A stretch of DNA of 64,000 nucleotides, taken from Williamsia muralis NBRC 105860. Its GTDB lineage: Bacteria; Actinomycetota; Actinomycetes; Mycobacteriales; Mycobacteriaceae. Positions 9,158 through 18,356 of the stretch are shown one piece after another (the first letter of the stretch is position 1; each line of letters opens with the position of its first letter). The notes beneath the pieces are model-generated. The model was not told the DNA's origin. It did no database searches and was given only the letters and a program-made list of their open reading frames with translations. The position numbers were made by a program, and so were the translations under genes. The DNA lies in the NCBI RefSeq assembly GCF_001598915.1, contig NZ_BDAP01000002.1, positions 310,001 through 374,000 of the forward strand, written 5' to 3'.

Positions 9158-10441
9158 TCAGGGAATCGGTGTGGGCGCGAGGCTGTTGCCGGGGGGAATG
9201 CCGGCGCAGTTGCTACGGGTGGGGATACCCGCAAAACGCTCGGTCAAGTACTCGAAGCCCTGTGCCTCGAACGGCGGGAACGATTCCTGGTGCGTCAGAC
9301 CGTTGTACTGCGCGTAGGTGACATCGACTCCGCGGCCGCAGTATTCGTGTGCCAGACCCACCACGTCGTCGGTGACCATGATGGTGTCGCCGATGGGGTC
9401 GGCATGCCCGACAGCCAGGAACAATGGCGCCTTCGGGGTTCCCTGGCTGCCCATGATGTTGTCGTCGATCGCGCCGACGACCTGCGGCACCTGCAACAGT
9501 GAGGTGTACGGGGCCTTCACCATCTGGGCGTCCGTCAGGCCGGGATAGTCGCCGGCAAAATTGGCGATGCACTCCGAACTCACCGTTTGCATCAGCTGCT
9601 GGCCGTAGTCGGAGATGAACTTGCTGGTGTCGAGGTCGTAGGCGCGCTGGTAGGCGACGATCAGCGCGGGGATCACGCCCGCCCACTTGGTGCCGCCGCT
9701 GATGTAAGGAAGGTTGTGGGCCAGGTCGACGGGCAATCCGCCTGCCGCAACGCCGATGATGTTCAGTTCGGGCGCGTACTTCGGTGCCACCTCGGCACCC
9801 CACTGGGTGGGTACCGAACCGCCCGAGTACCCGAGCAGGCCGACCGGGGTGGAGACCGGCAGCTTCAAGAAAGCCTCAGCAGCCCGGACACCGTCGAGCG
9901 CGGCATAGCCGGACTGGCGTCCGATGGTCCACTCCAGATCTTCACCCTCGTAGTCGGGCGCCACCACGGTGTATCCGGCGGCCAGGTAGCCGGCGATCAC
10001 TGCTTGTTCGGCCTCGGCGATGGGACTGGATGATCCGCCGCTGAGTGTGTACGAAGGATCGCATTGGGAACCGAGGGCGTCGTACGCCATGTGGTACGAG
10101 ATCAGCTTCGTCGGTCCGGGCACCAGCGGCCGCAGCACTGTTGCGACGGTCACAGCACCTCTGCCTTGCTGATCGGTTGTGCGGTAGAGGACCTGGCTAC
10201 CGGTGATCGGGGTGTCGAGCGTCGGCGTCCGAAAAGTCATCGGCCGGCTCCGCAGTACCGTGCCCGGCGTGATGTCGGTGAGCGACCCGTCGTAGCTGTA
10301 GAAGGGGTCGGCCGACGGAAGCGGGGACCCGGGCCCCGGATCTGCCTGCGCGGCAGGAACACCCGCCAGGGCCAACGATCCGACGAGGAGACCTACTGCG
10401 GCGACGACACGCAGGGCGAGAGTCCGACCACTAAATGACAT
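9158..10441 (-). CDS. secreted lipase (LIP family)
   Basis: This 427-residue protein is likely an exported lipase. The N-terminal signal peptide (about residues 1-33) ends in AAQADP. The nucleophile elbow GYSGG is near residue 204, the Asp site in GHADPIGD near 349, and the His in GLTHQES near 388. This is the order of the secretory lipase (LIP) family known from fungi and actinobacteria. Substrates are probably triacylglycerols or esters. There are at least four Cys in the mature part. The upstream region (10442-10574) separates it from a TetR gene on the same strand. Confidence 0.87.
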   Translation of the reverse strand: MSFSGRTLALRVVAAVGLLVGSLALAGVPAAQADPGPGSPLPSADPFYSYDGSLTDITPGTVLRSRPMTFRTPTLDTPITGSQVLYRTTDQQGRGAVTVATVLRPLVPGPTKLISYHMAYDALGSQCDPSYTLSGGSSSPIAEAEQAVIAGYLAAGYTVVAPDYEGEDLEWTIGRQSGYAALDGVRAAEAFLKLPVSTPVGLLGYSGGSVPTQWGAEVAPKYAPELNIIGVAAGGLPVDLAHNLPYISGGTKWAGVIPALIVAYQRAYDLDTSKFISDYGQQLMQTVSSECIANFAGDYPGLTDAQMVKAPYTSLLQVPQVVGAIDDNIMGSQGTPKAPLFLAVGHADPIGDTIMVTDDVVGLAHEYCGRGVDVTYAQYNGLTHQESFPPFEAQGFEYLTERFAGIPTRSNCAGIPPGNSLAPTPIP

Positions 10442-10545
10442 GGTGATATTAAAACACCGGTCCCGCGACCGCGGAGTGAGTTCGACGACTGTTCACGAAA
10501 CATGATGCACCGCAACGAAATAACGATCATTCATTCCGTATTTGG

Positions 10546-10569
10546 GAAAGCCATTCGCTGTAGGCTTTC
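10546..10569 (-). terminator. short hairpin after the TetR gene
   Basis: GAAAGCC and GGCTTTC form a 7-bp stem with a 10-nt loop six bases after the stop of the minus-strand TetR gene. There is no clean T tract, so terminator function is only a suggestion. Confidence 0.35.
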
Positions 10570-10574
10570 GGCGG

Positions 10575-11195
10575 TTACTGCGAGTCCAGATAGGCGATGA
10601 TGGCGTTGACCAAGCCGTCGCGCGCGTCGTCGAGGTCGCCGTACGTTCCCAGGGTTCGCTCCGAGGTGATGCCGCGCATGGCGGCCGGGATCAGCGCAGC
10701 CATCTGCCGGATCCGCACCGGATCCACACCCAGGTCGGCGAACGCACGCTCACAAGCGTTGTCCCAGCGTGGTTTCCACGAGGCGAGCTCGGCTGCGGTG
10801 AGGGGGAAGTCGCGCTCGAGTTCGGTGCGTTCGCGGGGCAGGGCCGCACGCAGTGTCTCGATCGCCAGCGATTCCGGCGATCGCAGCCCGACGTACATTG
10901 CCTCCACCAACCCGGTCACCCGTTCTTGGAGGGTGCCTCCCGGCTTGACGTTCGCGGGCAGGTCGCCACGTTGCTCGGCGGTGTAGCGGAGTACGGCGGC
11001 CCACAACCCGTCGATGTCGCCGAACTGGTACTTCACCACGCCCCAGGTGGCCCCGATGTCGCGGGCGATCCGGTTTCCCGACACGGCTCCGGGGTCGCCC
11101 GTTGCCAACGCGGTGATCGCGGACTTGATCATGCTCTCGCGGGTGGCGATTCCTCGCTTGTTCGCCCGCCTGCTCGGCGCCGCCACTTCGGTCAT
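10575..11195 (-). CDS. TetR-family transcriptional regulator
   Basis: This 206-residue regulator has an N-terminal helix-turn-helix: RESMIKSAITALATGD, then GNRIARDIGATWGVVKYQFGDIDGLW at about residues 39-64. An all-helical ligand-binding C-terminal part follows. It diverges from the Rieske oxygenase gene with 180 bp between, so it is a natural candidate to control that gene. The inverted repeat flanking the predicted promoter (11240-11272) is a possible operator. The ligand is unknown. Confidence 0.88.
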   Translation of the reverse strand: MTEVAAPSRRANKRGIATRESMIKSAITALATGDPGAVSGNRIARDIGATWGVVKYQFGDIDGLWAAVLRYTAEQRGDLPANVKPGGTLQERVTGLVEAMYVGLRSPESLAIETLRAALPRERTELERDFPLTAAELASWKPRWDNACERAFADLGVDPVRIRQMAALIPAAMRGITSERTLGTYGDLDDARDGLVNAIIAYLDSQ

Positions 11196-11239
11196 GACAG
11201 CCGATGGTAGTCGGTGTCGGCCGCGACGCCCACTTTCAA

Positions 11240-11277
11240 AGAACCCTCTTTACAAGTTTCACAGATGGTTCTACGGT
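11240..11277 (+). promoter_or_regulatory. predicted promoter and inverted repeat before the Rieske gene
   Basis: TTTACA at 11249-11254 and TACGGT at 11272-11277 are 17 bp apart, like a -35/-10 pair pointing at the Rieske gene. AGAACC (11240-11245) and GGTTCT (11267-11272) form an inverted repeat around the -35 region, a possible site for the divergent TetR. The transcript would have a leader of about 90 nt. Confidence 0.4.
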
Positions 11278-11375
11278 TGTGGTCAGCGCGGCCGCCGCAG
11301 GGTGCGTGGTCCATCCGAGTGGCTACTCGGCGTCGACTGCGGCACAACGTAATTCAGAAAACGCGGAGGTTCGGA

Positions 11376-12404
11376 GTGGCCAAACCCACACTGTCCATGA
11401 AGCCCACCGGCTGGTTTCAGGTGGCTTGGTCGGCTGAGGTCACCGTGCGCGAAGTTCACCGGATGACGTATTTCGGCCGCGAGATGGTGGCATGGCGAAC
11501 CACGTCGGGCCAGGTGGCGGTCTTCGACGCCTACTGCGAACACCTCGGCGCCCACCTCGGCTACGGCGGCCATGTGGAGGGCGAGAACCTGGTCTGCCCG
11601 TTCCACGGATGGGAATGGAACTCCGAAGGCCGAAATGTCTGCATTCCCTACGAGAATCATCCGAACAAAGGCCGGCGGATCCGCAGTTACCCCGTCGTAG
11701 AGCGCAACGAATCCATCTGGATCTGGCACGACGTGGAAGGCCGAGCCCCCTACTTCGATGTTCCGGATGTGTTTGCCGACTTCGACGACGGCAAGAGCGC
11801 GGACGACTATTACCCATCGTTCCCCGTCGGCGTGCTCTATCGCGAGCGGCTCGAACTGCATCCGCAATACATCATGGAAAACGGCGTGGACTTCGCCCAC
11901 TTCAAGTTCGTGCACAAAACTCCGTTCATTCCGGAGTTCACCAGGCAGGACTTCGACGAGCCGGTCTCGTATGTCGACTTCACGGTGGCCTTTGACGACG
12001 CGGCGTCCGAAGACGATGTCAGCAGCGGGGTGGAGGCCATCAACGGCGGACTCGGCGTGGCGGTCACCAAGAGCTGGGGCATGGTCGACAACCGGACTCT
12101 GTCCGCGGTGACGCCCGTCGACGACAACACGTCCGATGTCCGGTTCACGGTGTGGATCGGCCGCAAGCCCGGTGACCAGTCCGCGGAGATGAACGATTAC
12201 GCGAAGACGATGGCGAACTACATCATCGAACAGTTCGCGGCCGACATCAACATCTGGGCGCACCAGCGGTACTCCGACCCACCGGCCCTCTCCCGCAAGG
12301 AGTTCGAGGGCTTTCGGGCCCTGCGCGCCTGGGCCGCGCAGTTCTATCCAGATGAGCAGAACCGCACCCACGCTCACACGTCGACAGTCGAGGGCACATC
12401 GTGA
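11376..12404 (+). CDS. Rieske non-heme iron oxygenase, KshA-like
   Basis: This 342-residue oxygenase component has a Rieske [2Fe-2S] site C-x-H-x17-C-x2-H (CEH then CPFH) in the first third. The mononuclear iron motif ENGVDFAHFKFVH follows near residue 170. The layout resembles the oxygenase of 3-ketosteroid 9-alpha-hydroxylase (KshA), but the substrate may be another hydrophobic compound. I chose GTG 11376 because GGAGG lies six bases before it; an upstream extension of about 54 codons reads like non-coding sequence. No reductase partner is next to it, so it must borrow one from elsewhere. Confidence 0.82.
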   Translation: MAKPTLSMKPTGWFQVAWSAEVTVREVHRMTYFGREMVAWRTTSGQVAVFDAYCEHLGAHLGYGGHVEGENLVCPFHGWEWNSEGRNVCIPYENHPNKGRRIRSYPVVERNESIWIWHDVEGRAPYFDVPDVFADFDDGKSADDYYPSFPVGVLYRERLELHPQYIMENGVDFAHFKFVHKTPFIPEFTRQDFDEPVSYVDFTVAFDDAASEDDVSSGVEAINGGLGVAVTKSWGMVDNRTLSAVTPVDDNTSDVRFTVWIGRKPGDQSAEMNDYAKTMANYIIEQFAADINIWAHQRYSDPPALSRKEFEGFRALRAWAAQFYPDEQNRTHAHTSTVEGTS

Positions 12405-12467
12405 TCGGTGGTCGAACCACCGGTCCGAAGATCGGTACACAAGCCGAGATCAACAGGGAGACAACAC

Positions 12468-13553
12468 ATGAGTACTGCTGAGAAGATTCGCGTATTCCAG
12501 GTGGCCACAGGAAATGTGGGAACCGAGATGATCAAGCGGATCGCAAGTCATCCCGACCTCGAGCTGATCGGCTTGCACTGCTACACCCCGGAGAAGGTGG
12601 GCCGGGACGCGGGCGAGATAGCGGGCCTGGCGCCAAACGGGGTCATCGCCACCGGATCGGTGAACGACATCATCGCTGCGAAGCCGGATGTGCTGACCTT
12701 CCACGGGGTGTTCCCGGACGAAGAACTATACGAGCGTGTGCTGGAAGCCGGCATCAACATCGTCACCACGGCCGACTGGATCACGGGGCACCACAGAAAC
12801 CAGAACCACCCGCACCCGTCAGGCAAGAAGACAACCGAAGTGCTCGAAGCCGCCTGTCAGCGTGGAGGTTCCACCTTCTATGGCACCGGTATGAACCCCG
12901 GACTGTGCCAGATACTCGGAGTCGTCCACTCCGCCGATGTGGCAGATATCGAGAACGTGACCGTCATCGAATCGGTGGATGTGTCGTGCCATCATTCGGT
13001 GGAGACGTGGAAAGAGGTCGGGTACGGACGCCCCATCGACGACCCGTCGATCCCCGGATCACTGGAGAAGTACACGAGAGTGTTCTCCGACAGCGTCTAC
13101 ATGATGGCCGACTGTTTTGATCTGAAGCTTGACGAGGTCAAGTTCTCCTACGAGCTCGGTGCGTGCACCAAAGACGTGGACCTCGGGTGGTACCAGATGC
13201 CAAAGGGTTCGCTGGGCGCGAACTACATCAAGTACCAGGGCATGGTGGACGGTGTGCCGCGGGTCGAGTCACACCTGGAATGGCAGATGACGCCGCACAC
13301 CGCGCCCAGCTGGGACATCAAGGGTTGCTACATCACCCATATCCAGGGCGACCCGAACATCTACAGCAAGCACATGATCTTCCCGAAACCGGGAGTGCGG
13401 CTTGACAACCCGGAGGACTTTGCATCCATCGGTATGACCGTCACAGGTTTGCCCGCGCTGAACTCGATCCGTTCGGTGGTCAGCGCGCGACCAGGAATCC
13501 TCACGAGTGCAGACATGCCCTTGCGGGGCATGGCGGGCCGTTTCAAGCTGTGA
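12468..13553 (+). CDS. dihydrodipicolinate reductase-like / amine dehydrogenase-like protein
   Basis: This 361-residue NAD(P)-binding protein has the N-terminal motif FQVATGNVGTEMIKRI. A central helix and strand GINIVTTADWITG follows, as in the 2,4-diaminopentanoate dehydrogenase and DapB-like group. These proteins share the DapB N-terminal fold but lack its known catalytic role. The ATG at 12468 follows CAGGGAG. It lies 63 bp after the Rieske gene on the same strand and is probably co-transcribed, which points to a shared catabolic pathway. The reaction is unknown. Confidence 0.7.
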   Translation: MSTAEKIRVFQVATGNVGTEMIKRIASHPDLELIGLHCYTPEKVGRDAGEIAGLAPNGVIATGSVNDIIAAKPDVLTFHGVFPDEELYERVLEAGINIVTTADWITGHHRNQNHPHPSGKKTTEVLEAACQRGGSTFYGTGMNPGLCQILGVVHSADVADIENVTVIESVDVSCHHSVETWKEVGYGRPIDDPSIPGSLEKYTRVFSDSVYMMADCFDLKLDEVKFSYELGACTKDVDLGWYQMPKGSLGANYIKYQGMVDGVPRVESHLEWQMTPHTAPSWDIKGCYITHIQGDPNIYSKHMIFPKPGVRLDNPEDFASIGMTVTGLPALNSIRSVVSARPGILTSADMPLRGMAGRFKL

Positions 13554-13564
13554 ATCCGCAGCGA

Positions 13565-13957
13565 TCAGGACGCGTCCTGTAGGCCGGCGGCGCGGCGGAT
13601 GTCGACGACCGGAGCAGGTGCCTCGGTGAGCAGGCGCTCGTCGGCGAACAGTTCGAGGACCTGACGGGCCGGACGGACCGGCGCGAAGACCCTGAAACTG
13701 TCGGGCCGGCGAGCGTATGCCTCGAACACCACATCGATGGCGGCAGAGGAAAAGAAGTTCACCTGAGACAGGTCGAGTACCACCTCTGAGTAATTGGTCA
13801 TCGCTGCATTGATGACCGCCAGAAGCTGCGGAGAGGTGACCATGTCGGCGTTGCCACTCACCCGGACAACTGCGTGTGCTTCGGTGAAGGATTCGACACT
13901 GATCTCGAACGGCCATTCGCGGTCGGAGAACTCGGTTGCCAGGAAATCTGCGGTCAT
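13565..13957 (-). CDS. STAS-domain protein (anti-sigma-factor antagonist-like)
   Basis: This 130-residue protein has a STAS fold: a strand AHAVVRVSGNADMV, the helix SPQLLAVINAAM, the strand SEVVLDLSQVNFFSSAAIDVV and the C-terminal RQVLELF. The SSAAID segment near residue 70 holds the Ser at the place phosphorylated in SpoIIAA/RsbV-type proteins. No kinase or sigma-factor gene lies beside it, so the partner is elsewhere. It converges on the dehydrogenase gene with an 11-bp gap. Confidence 0.78.
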   Translation of the reverse strand: MTADFLATEFSDREWPFEISVESFTEAHAVVRVSGNADMVTSPQLLAVINAAMTNYSEVVLDLSQVNFFSSAAIDVVFEAYARRPDSFRVFAPVRPARQVLELFADERLLTEAPAPVVDIRRAAGLQDAS

Positions 13958-14142
13958 CGTTCTGCCTTTCTCGTTCGAAACGGGAATCTACGCAACTCGG
14001 GCTTCAGGTTGGTGATCTGTTTGAACAGTAGAAAGTTGCGCTCACCCAAGCAATGCGTAACGAGCTTCGGCGCGCAATCGTGACGAACGATAACGGAAAG
14101 GTAACGGCGGCGAGGTGCGCCCCGGATGCGTGGGGGCGGGAA

Positions 14143-15039
14143 CTAATCGCGAAACGCCTCGACCACGTCCGCAACCCGTTGAAGTTGACTGACGTCTGAA
14201 CTGGTCGGGATGAGGTGGATCTCATCGGTGCCGATGGCAGCGAACTTCGCCAGTACCTCGGCAAGCTGATTCTCGTCGCCCGCCCAGCCTGTGGTGGGAG
14301 CGATGGCGTCGACGAAGTCGGCAGGGATCCAGTTCATGTACCGACGCAGATGATGGTGGATCTGCGCGCGGGCGGGTTCGGGATCGCCGAGTGCGAACCA
14401 AAAGGATGTCGCCAGATGCGGTGGCTTCTTGCCCGCCTCCGCCCACGAGGTGGTGGCGACGTCGAACAGCTCTTTCTGCTTGTCGACGTCCAGGTCAAGC
14501 GTGGTCCCGGCCAATCCCTCGGCCCAATGTGCCGCGGAGCGAACCGTTTTCGGGCCGATGGTTCCCACCATCAGCCGAGGTCCACCCTCTTGCTCGGGTG
14601 AGGGGCCAACGGGGAGCACCGATTCGGTGATCCGTTCGCCGGCCCACACCCGTTTCATGATCGCGACGCGGTCGGCCATGCCGCGGATGGTCTGAGTCTT
14701 CGGGTCGGCGCCGACTGCTCGATAGTCCTCGTGCCGTCCGCCTACCCCGAGTCCGACCGTCAACCGTCCGCCGGAGAGCATGTCGCCCGTTGCGAGCGCC
14801 TTCGCCAGCATGACCGGGTCGTGGAGCTGGGGCACGATCACCGTGGTGACCAGTTGCACCCGGTCGGTCCACGCGGCAACCGCCCCGAGCATCGTGAGAC
14901 TGTCGGGGTTGTCGAAGGCCATGCGCTCGCCCCAGCAGATGGACGAAAAAGGCCCATCGTCAACGGCTTTCGCCCATTGTTTGAGAACAGTTGCATCGAG
15001 ATCCGGTTCCATCACCGGCAACGTCATTCCGACCTGCAC
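14143..15039 (-). CDS. LLM-class (luciferase-like) flavin/F420-dependent oxidoreductase
   Basis: This 298-residue TIM-barrel protein of the bacterial luciferase superfamily shows conserved pieces LVTTVIVPQLHDPVMLAKAL (near residue 62), the SGGRLTVGLGVGG loop (near 90) and HWAEGL (near 170). In mycobacteria and relatives such genes usually use coenzyme F420. It hydrogenates or oxidises an unknown substrate. It lies 52 bp downstream of gdhA on the same strand; linkage of function is not apparent. Confidence 0.85.
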   Translation of the reverse strand: MQVGMTLPVMEPDLDATVLKQWAKAVDDGPFSSICWGERMAFDNPDSLTMLGAVAAWTDRVQLVTTVIVPQLHDPVMLAKALATGDMLSGGRLTVGLGVGGRHEDYRAVGADPKTQTIRGMADRVAIMKRVWAGERITESVLPVGPSPEQEGGPRLMVGTIGPKTVRSAAHWAEGLAGTTLDLDVDKQKELFDVATTSWAEAGKKPPHLATSFWFALGDPEPARAQIHHHLRRYMNWIPADFVDAIAPTTGWAGDENQLAEVLAKFAAIGTDEIHLIPTSSDVSQLQRVADVVEAFRD

Positions 15040-15090
15040 GAACCTGATCCTCCATGATCGCCCCGGGTGGGGTGCCGGTTTCGCCGATCT

Positions 15091-16497
<1,407 letters not shown>

Positions 16498-16514
16498 CTA
16501 TCGATCGACAGAAA
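16498..16514 (-). promoter_or_regulatory. possible AmtR-like site upstream of gdhA
   Basis: CTAT, six bases, ACAG, then AAA. On the gdhA strand this reads TTTCTGT-N6-ATAG, one base from the CTAT-N6-ATAG core described for AmtR of Corynebacterium. It is 64 bp before the gdhA start. Whether this organism uses AmtR for gdhA is not known. Confidence 0.3.
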
Positions 16515-16590
16515 TTGCCTTTCGCCGGAGATGTCCATCGCTCAGTGTCTATTCACGCAGCGGCCATCGTGAAAGAGTTGCGCCGATCAT

Positions 16591-17019
16591 GTGACCGAGG
16601 GGGCGAGTGTGCCGTTGTACTACCCGTACTGGTGGGGGATGTATTGGTGGGGGCCGTACATGCCCTACGTGACACTCATTGTGCTAATCTTGATGATCGC
16701 CTCGCTAGTGGACATCGTCGGCGGTGAAGGTGAGCCGAAAGGCATGCCGCGGTGGGGCTGGCTGCTCCTGGTGATAATCCTTCCGTTTGTCGGACCGGTG
16801 GTGTGGTTCCTCAGCGGTCGCCCTCGTGCCCGCAATCGTCGCCGGCCCGCCGACCGCGGTGCCGGATCACTGTTTCCCGAATACGACCGCAAAGGCCGGT
16901 TCGTCCCGCAAGACCCCGTCGCGGACGCGGAGTTCTTGCAGCGCTGCCGCGAACGAGCTGAACAGCAGCGGCGCGACGCCGATCTGGAATGGCGGCGCCG
17001 TCGGCGCGAGGAACGCTGA
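16591..17019 (+). CDS. small membrane protein with PLDc_N-like domain
   Basis: This 142-residue protein has a Tyr/Trp-rich N-terminus and two membrane helices: YVTLIVLILMIASLVDIVGG, then GWLLLVIILPFVGPVVWFLSG. The RWGWLLLVIILPFVGPVVWFL pattern is the signature of the PLDc_N (phospholipase D-nuclease N-terminal) family. A long Arg/Glu-rich cytoplasmic tail predicted to be helical follows. GTG 16591 was taken as start; GTG 16609 is also possible. The function is unknown. Confidence 0.68.
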   Translation: MTEGASVPLYYPYWWGMYWWGPYMPYVTLIVLILMIASLVDIVGGEGEPKGMPRWGWLLLVIILPFVGPVVWFLSGRPRARNRRRPADRGAGSLFPEYDRKGRFVPQDPVADAEFLQRCRERAEQQRRDADLEWRRRRREER

Positions 17020-17102
17020 CAGCCCGTTCCGGTCACGCGAAACCCCTCGGACCTGCGAACCGGCGACGTACCGTTGGCAGAGTCGTCGAAAAGGGGCCCG
17101 AG

Positions 17103-17576
17103 ATGCGCTCACTGGTCAAGACATCCGCCGCCGCAGGTCTGGCAGCAGGCATCGGCGCGCTGGCGTCGCAAGACGTGAACACCCGCTGGTACCGCAAGCT
17201 GTCGAAGCCGCCGTTCCAGCCACCGTCCGTCGCGTTCCCGATCGTATGGACCGCGCTCTACAGCGATGTCGCCATCAGCTCAGCGGTGGTGGTCGACCGC
17301 CTACATGAGCAGGGCCGCCACATCGACGCGGCCGCCTTCGAACGAGCGCTGTACCTCAATCTTGTCCTCAACGGATCCTGGACCTGGGTCTTCTTCAAAG
17401 CGCATCGTCTCGACGCTGCGACCGCGACCGCAGGTGTGCTCACTCTGAGTTGTGTGGATCTGGTTCGGCGCGCGCAGCCAGGGTCGCCGATTGCTTCCGC
17501 GGCGCTGGTTCCGTACGCCGCGTGGTGCGCTTTCGCGACGGTTCTGTCGGCCGCGATCTGGCGTCGTAATCGCTGA
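17103..17576 (+). CDS. tspO: TspO/MBR-family membrane protein
   Basis: This 157-residue protein is a TspO/peripheral benzodiazepine receptor homologue that binds porphyrins or other hydrophobic ligands. Typical features are WYRKLSKPPFQPPS (near residue 30), FPIVWTALYSDVAISSAVVV, NLVLNGSWTWVFF (near 95) and the final PYAAWCAFATVLSAAIWRRN. Five membrane helices fit. The Arg at the end of the last helix matches family practice. ATG 17103 was chosen because homology begins here. A palindromic element follows directly. Confidence 0.85.
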   Translation: MRSLVKTSAAAGLAAGIGALASQDVNTRWYRKLSKPPFQPPSVAFPIVWTALYSDVAISSAVVVDRLHEQGRHIDAAAFERALYLNLVLNGSWTWVFFKAHRLDAATATAGVLTLSCVDLVRRAQPGSPIASAALVPYAAWCAFATVLSAAIWRRNR

Positions 17577-17587
17577 CCGCAGAATGT

Positions 17588-17645
17588 GCAGGCTTTGTGT
17601 CTCCTTGCAGGCGTTGCAACACCTGTAAAGAAACACAAAACCTGC
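17588..17645 (+). repeat. palindromic element copy A (58 nt)
   Basis: Outer arms GCAGGCTTTGTGT and ACACAAAACCTGC pair at 12 of 13 positions. A smaller inner stem lies around a loop with GGCGTTGCA. A same-length relative lies at 24230-24287, with about 42 of 58 positions identical by hand count. It ends 19 nt before the next gene start. Confidence 0.8.
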
Positions 17646-17664
17646 GTTTGAGCGTCGGTATCCT

Positions 17665-18333
17665 GTGTCGGTGTCCGAGTGCGACGACGACCTGGCGGCC
17701 CGGCCCATGGAGTACCCCGGCCGAGCTGTGGACGGCACCGGCGTGCTCGTAGGCGACGAGTACCGACAGCTTGCCACGGTCGAGGACATCGAGCGCGAAC
17801 TGCGCAGGGCGGCGAAACCTGGACTGTCGCAACGCCGGCCGGTGGTCGCGGTGGGTTCAAACGCCTGTGCAGCGGTGATGAGGCGAAAGCTCGCGGAGGT
17901 CGATGGGTGTGTTCCCTTCCTCCTGGGCACCGTCAGCGACATCTCGGTCGGCCACAGTGCGCACCGCAGCGTCGCCGGATTCATCCCCGCGGCCCCGTTC
18001 CGTCGCCCCGGCCCGCCGATCTCGGTGGTGATGACAATGCTGACGCCGGAACAGCTGAGCGCCGTCGACCGCACCGAGCCCAACTACCGCCGCGTCGAGA
18101 TCGAGTGCGACACCGCCGGGCTCAGAGTCGGTACCGCCGAGGTGTACGTCTCGCTGTGGGGTGTGATCGCACCACCGGGCGAGGAACCGTTCGGTCTGAC
18201 ACCACAACAGCACTTGCACAACGAATTGCGAGCCCGCTGTCCACGATTCGGCGTCACCGAGCCTCCTCGCGCGACCGTGGTCTTGTCGAGGGTGCTGGCG
18301 GAGGAAGGCTGGGTGGCCGGCAGCAACTTGTGA
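17665..18333 (+). CDS. uncharacterised protein, possibly GGCT-fold
   Basis: This 222-residue soluble protein is not firmly recognised. PVVAVGSNACAAVMRRKL near residue 58 resembles the YGSN-type phosphate loop of the gamma-glutamylcyclotransferase fold. LTPEQLSAVDRTEPNYRRVE near 126 resembles its later strand and helix. The catalytic Glu of that family cannot be assigned. Start GTG 17665 follows the palindromic element by 19 nt. It converges on the thiolase gene. Confidence 0.55.
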   Translation: MSVSECDDDLAARPMEYPGRAVDGTGVLVGDEYRQLATVEDIERELRRAAKPGLSQRRPVVAVGSNACAAVMRRKLAEVDGCVPFLLGTVSDISVGHSAHRSVAGFIPAAPFRRPGPPISVVMTMLTPEQLSAVDRTEPNYRRVEIECDTAGLRVGTAEVYVSLWGVIAPPGEEPFGLTPQQHLHNELRARCPRFGVTEPPRATVVLSRVLAEEGWVAGSNL

Positions 18334-18356
18334 CTCGGGTGTCGTGCAGAGCGACC

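Noticed and set aside
11283-12440. Minus-strand open frame opposite the Rieske oxygenase
   Set aside because: His/Val/Arg-rich antisense frame; the Rieske motifs are on the plus strand.
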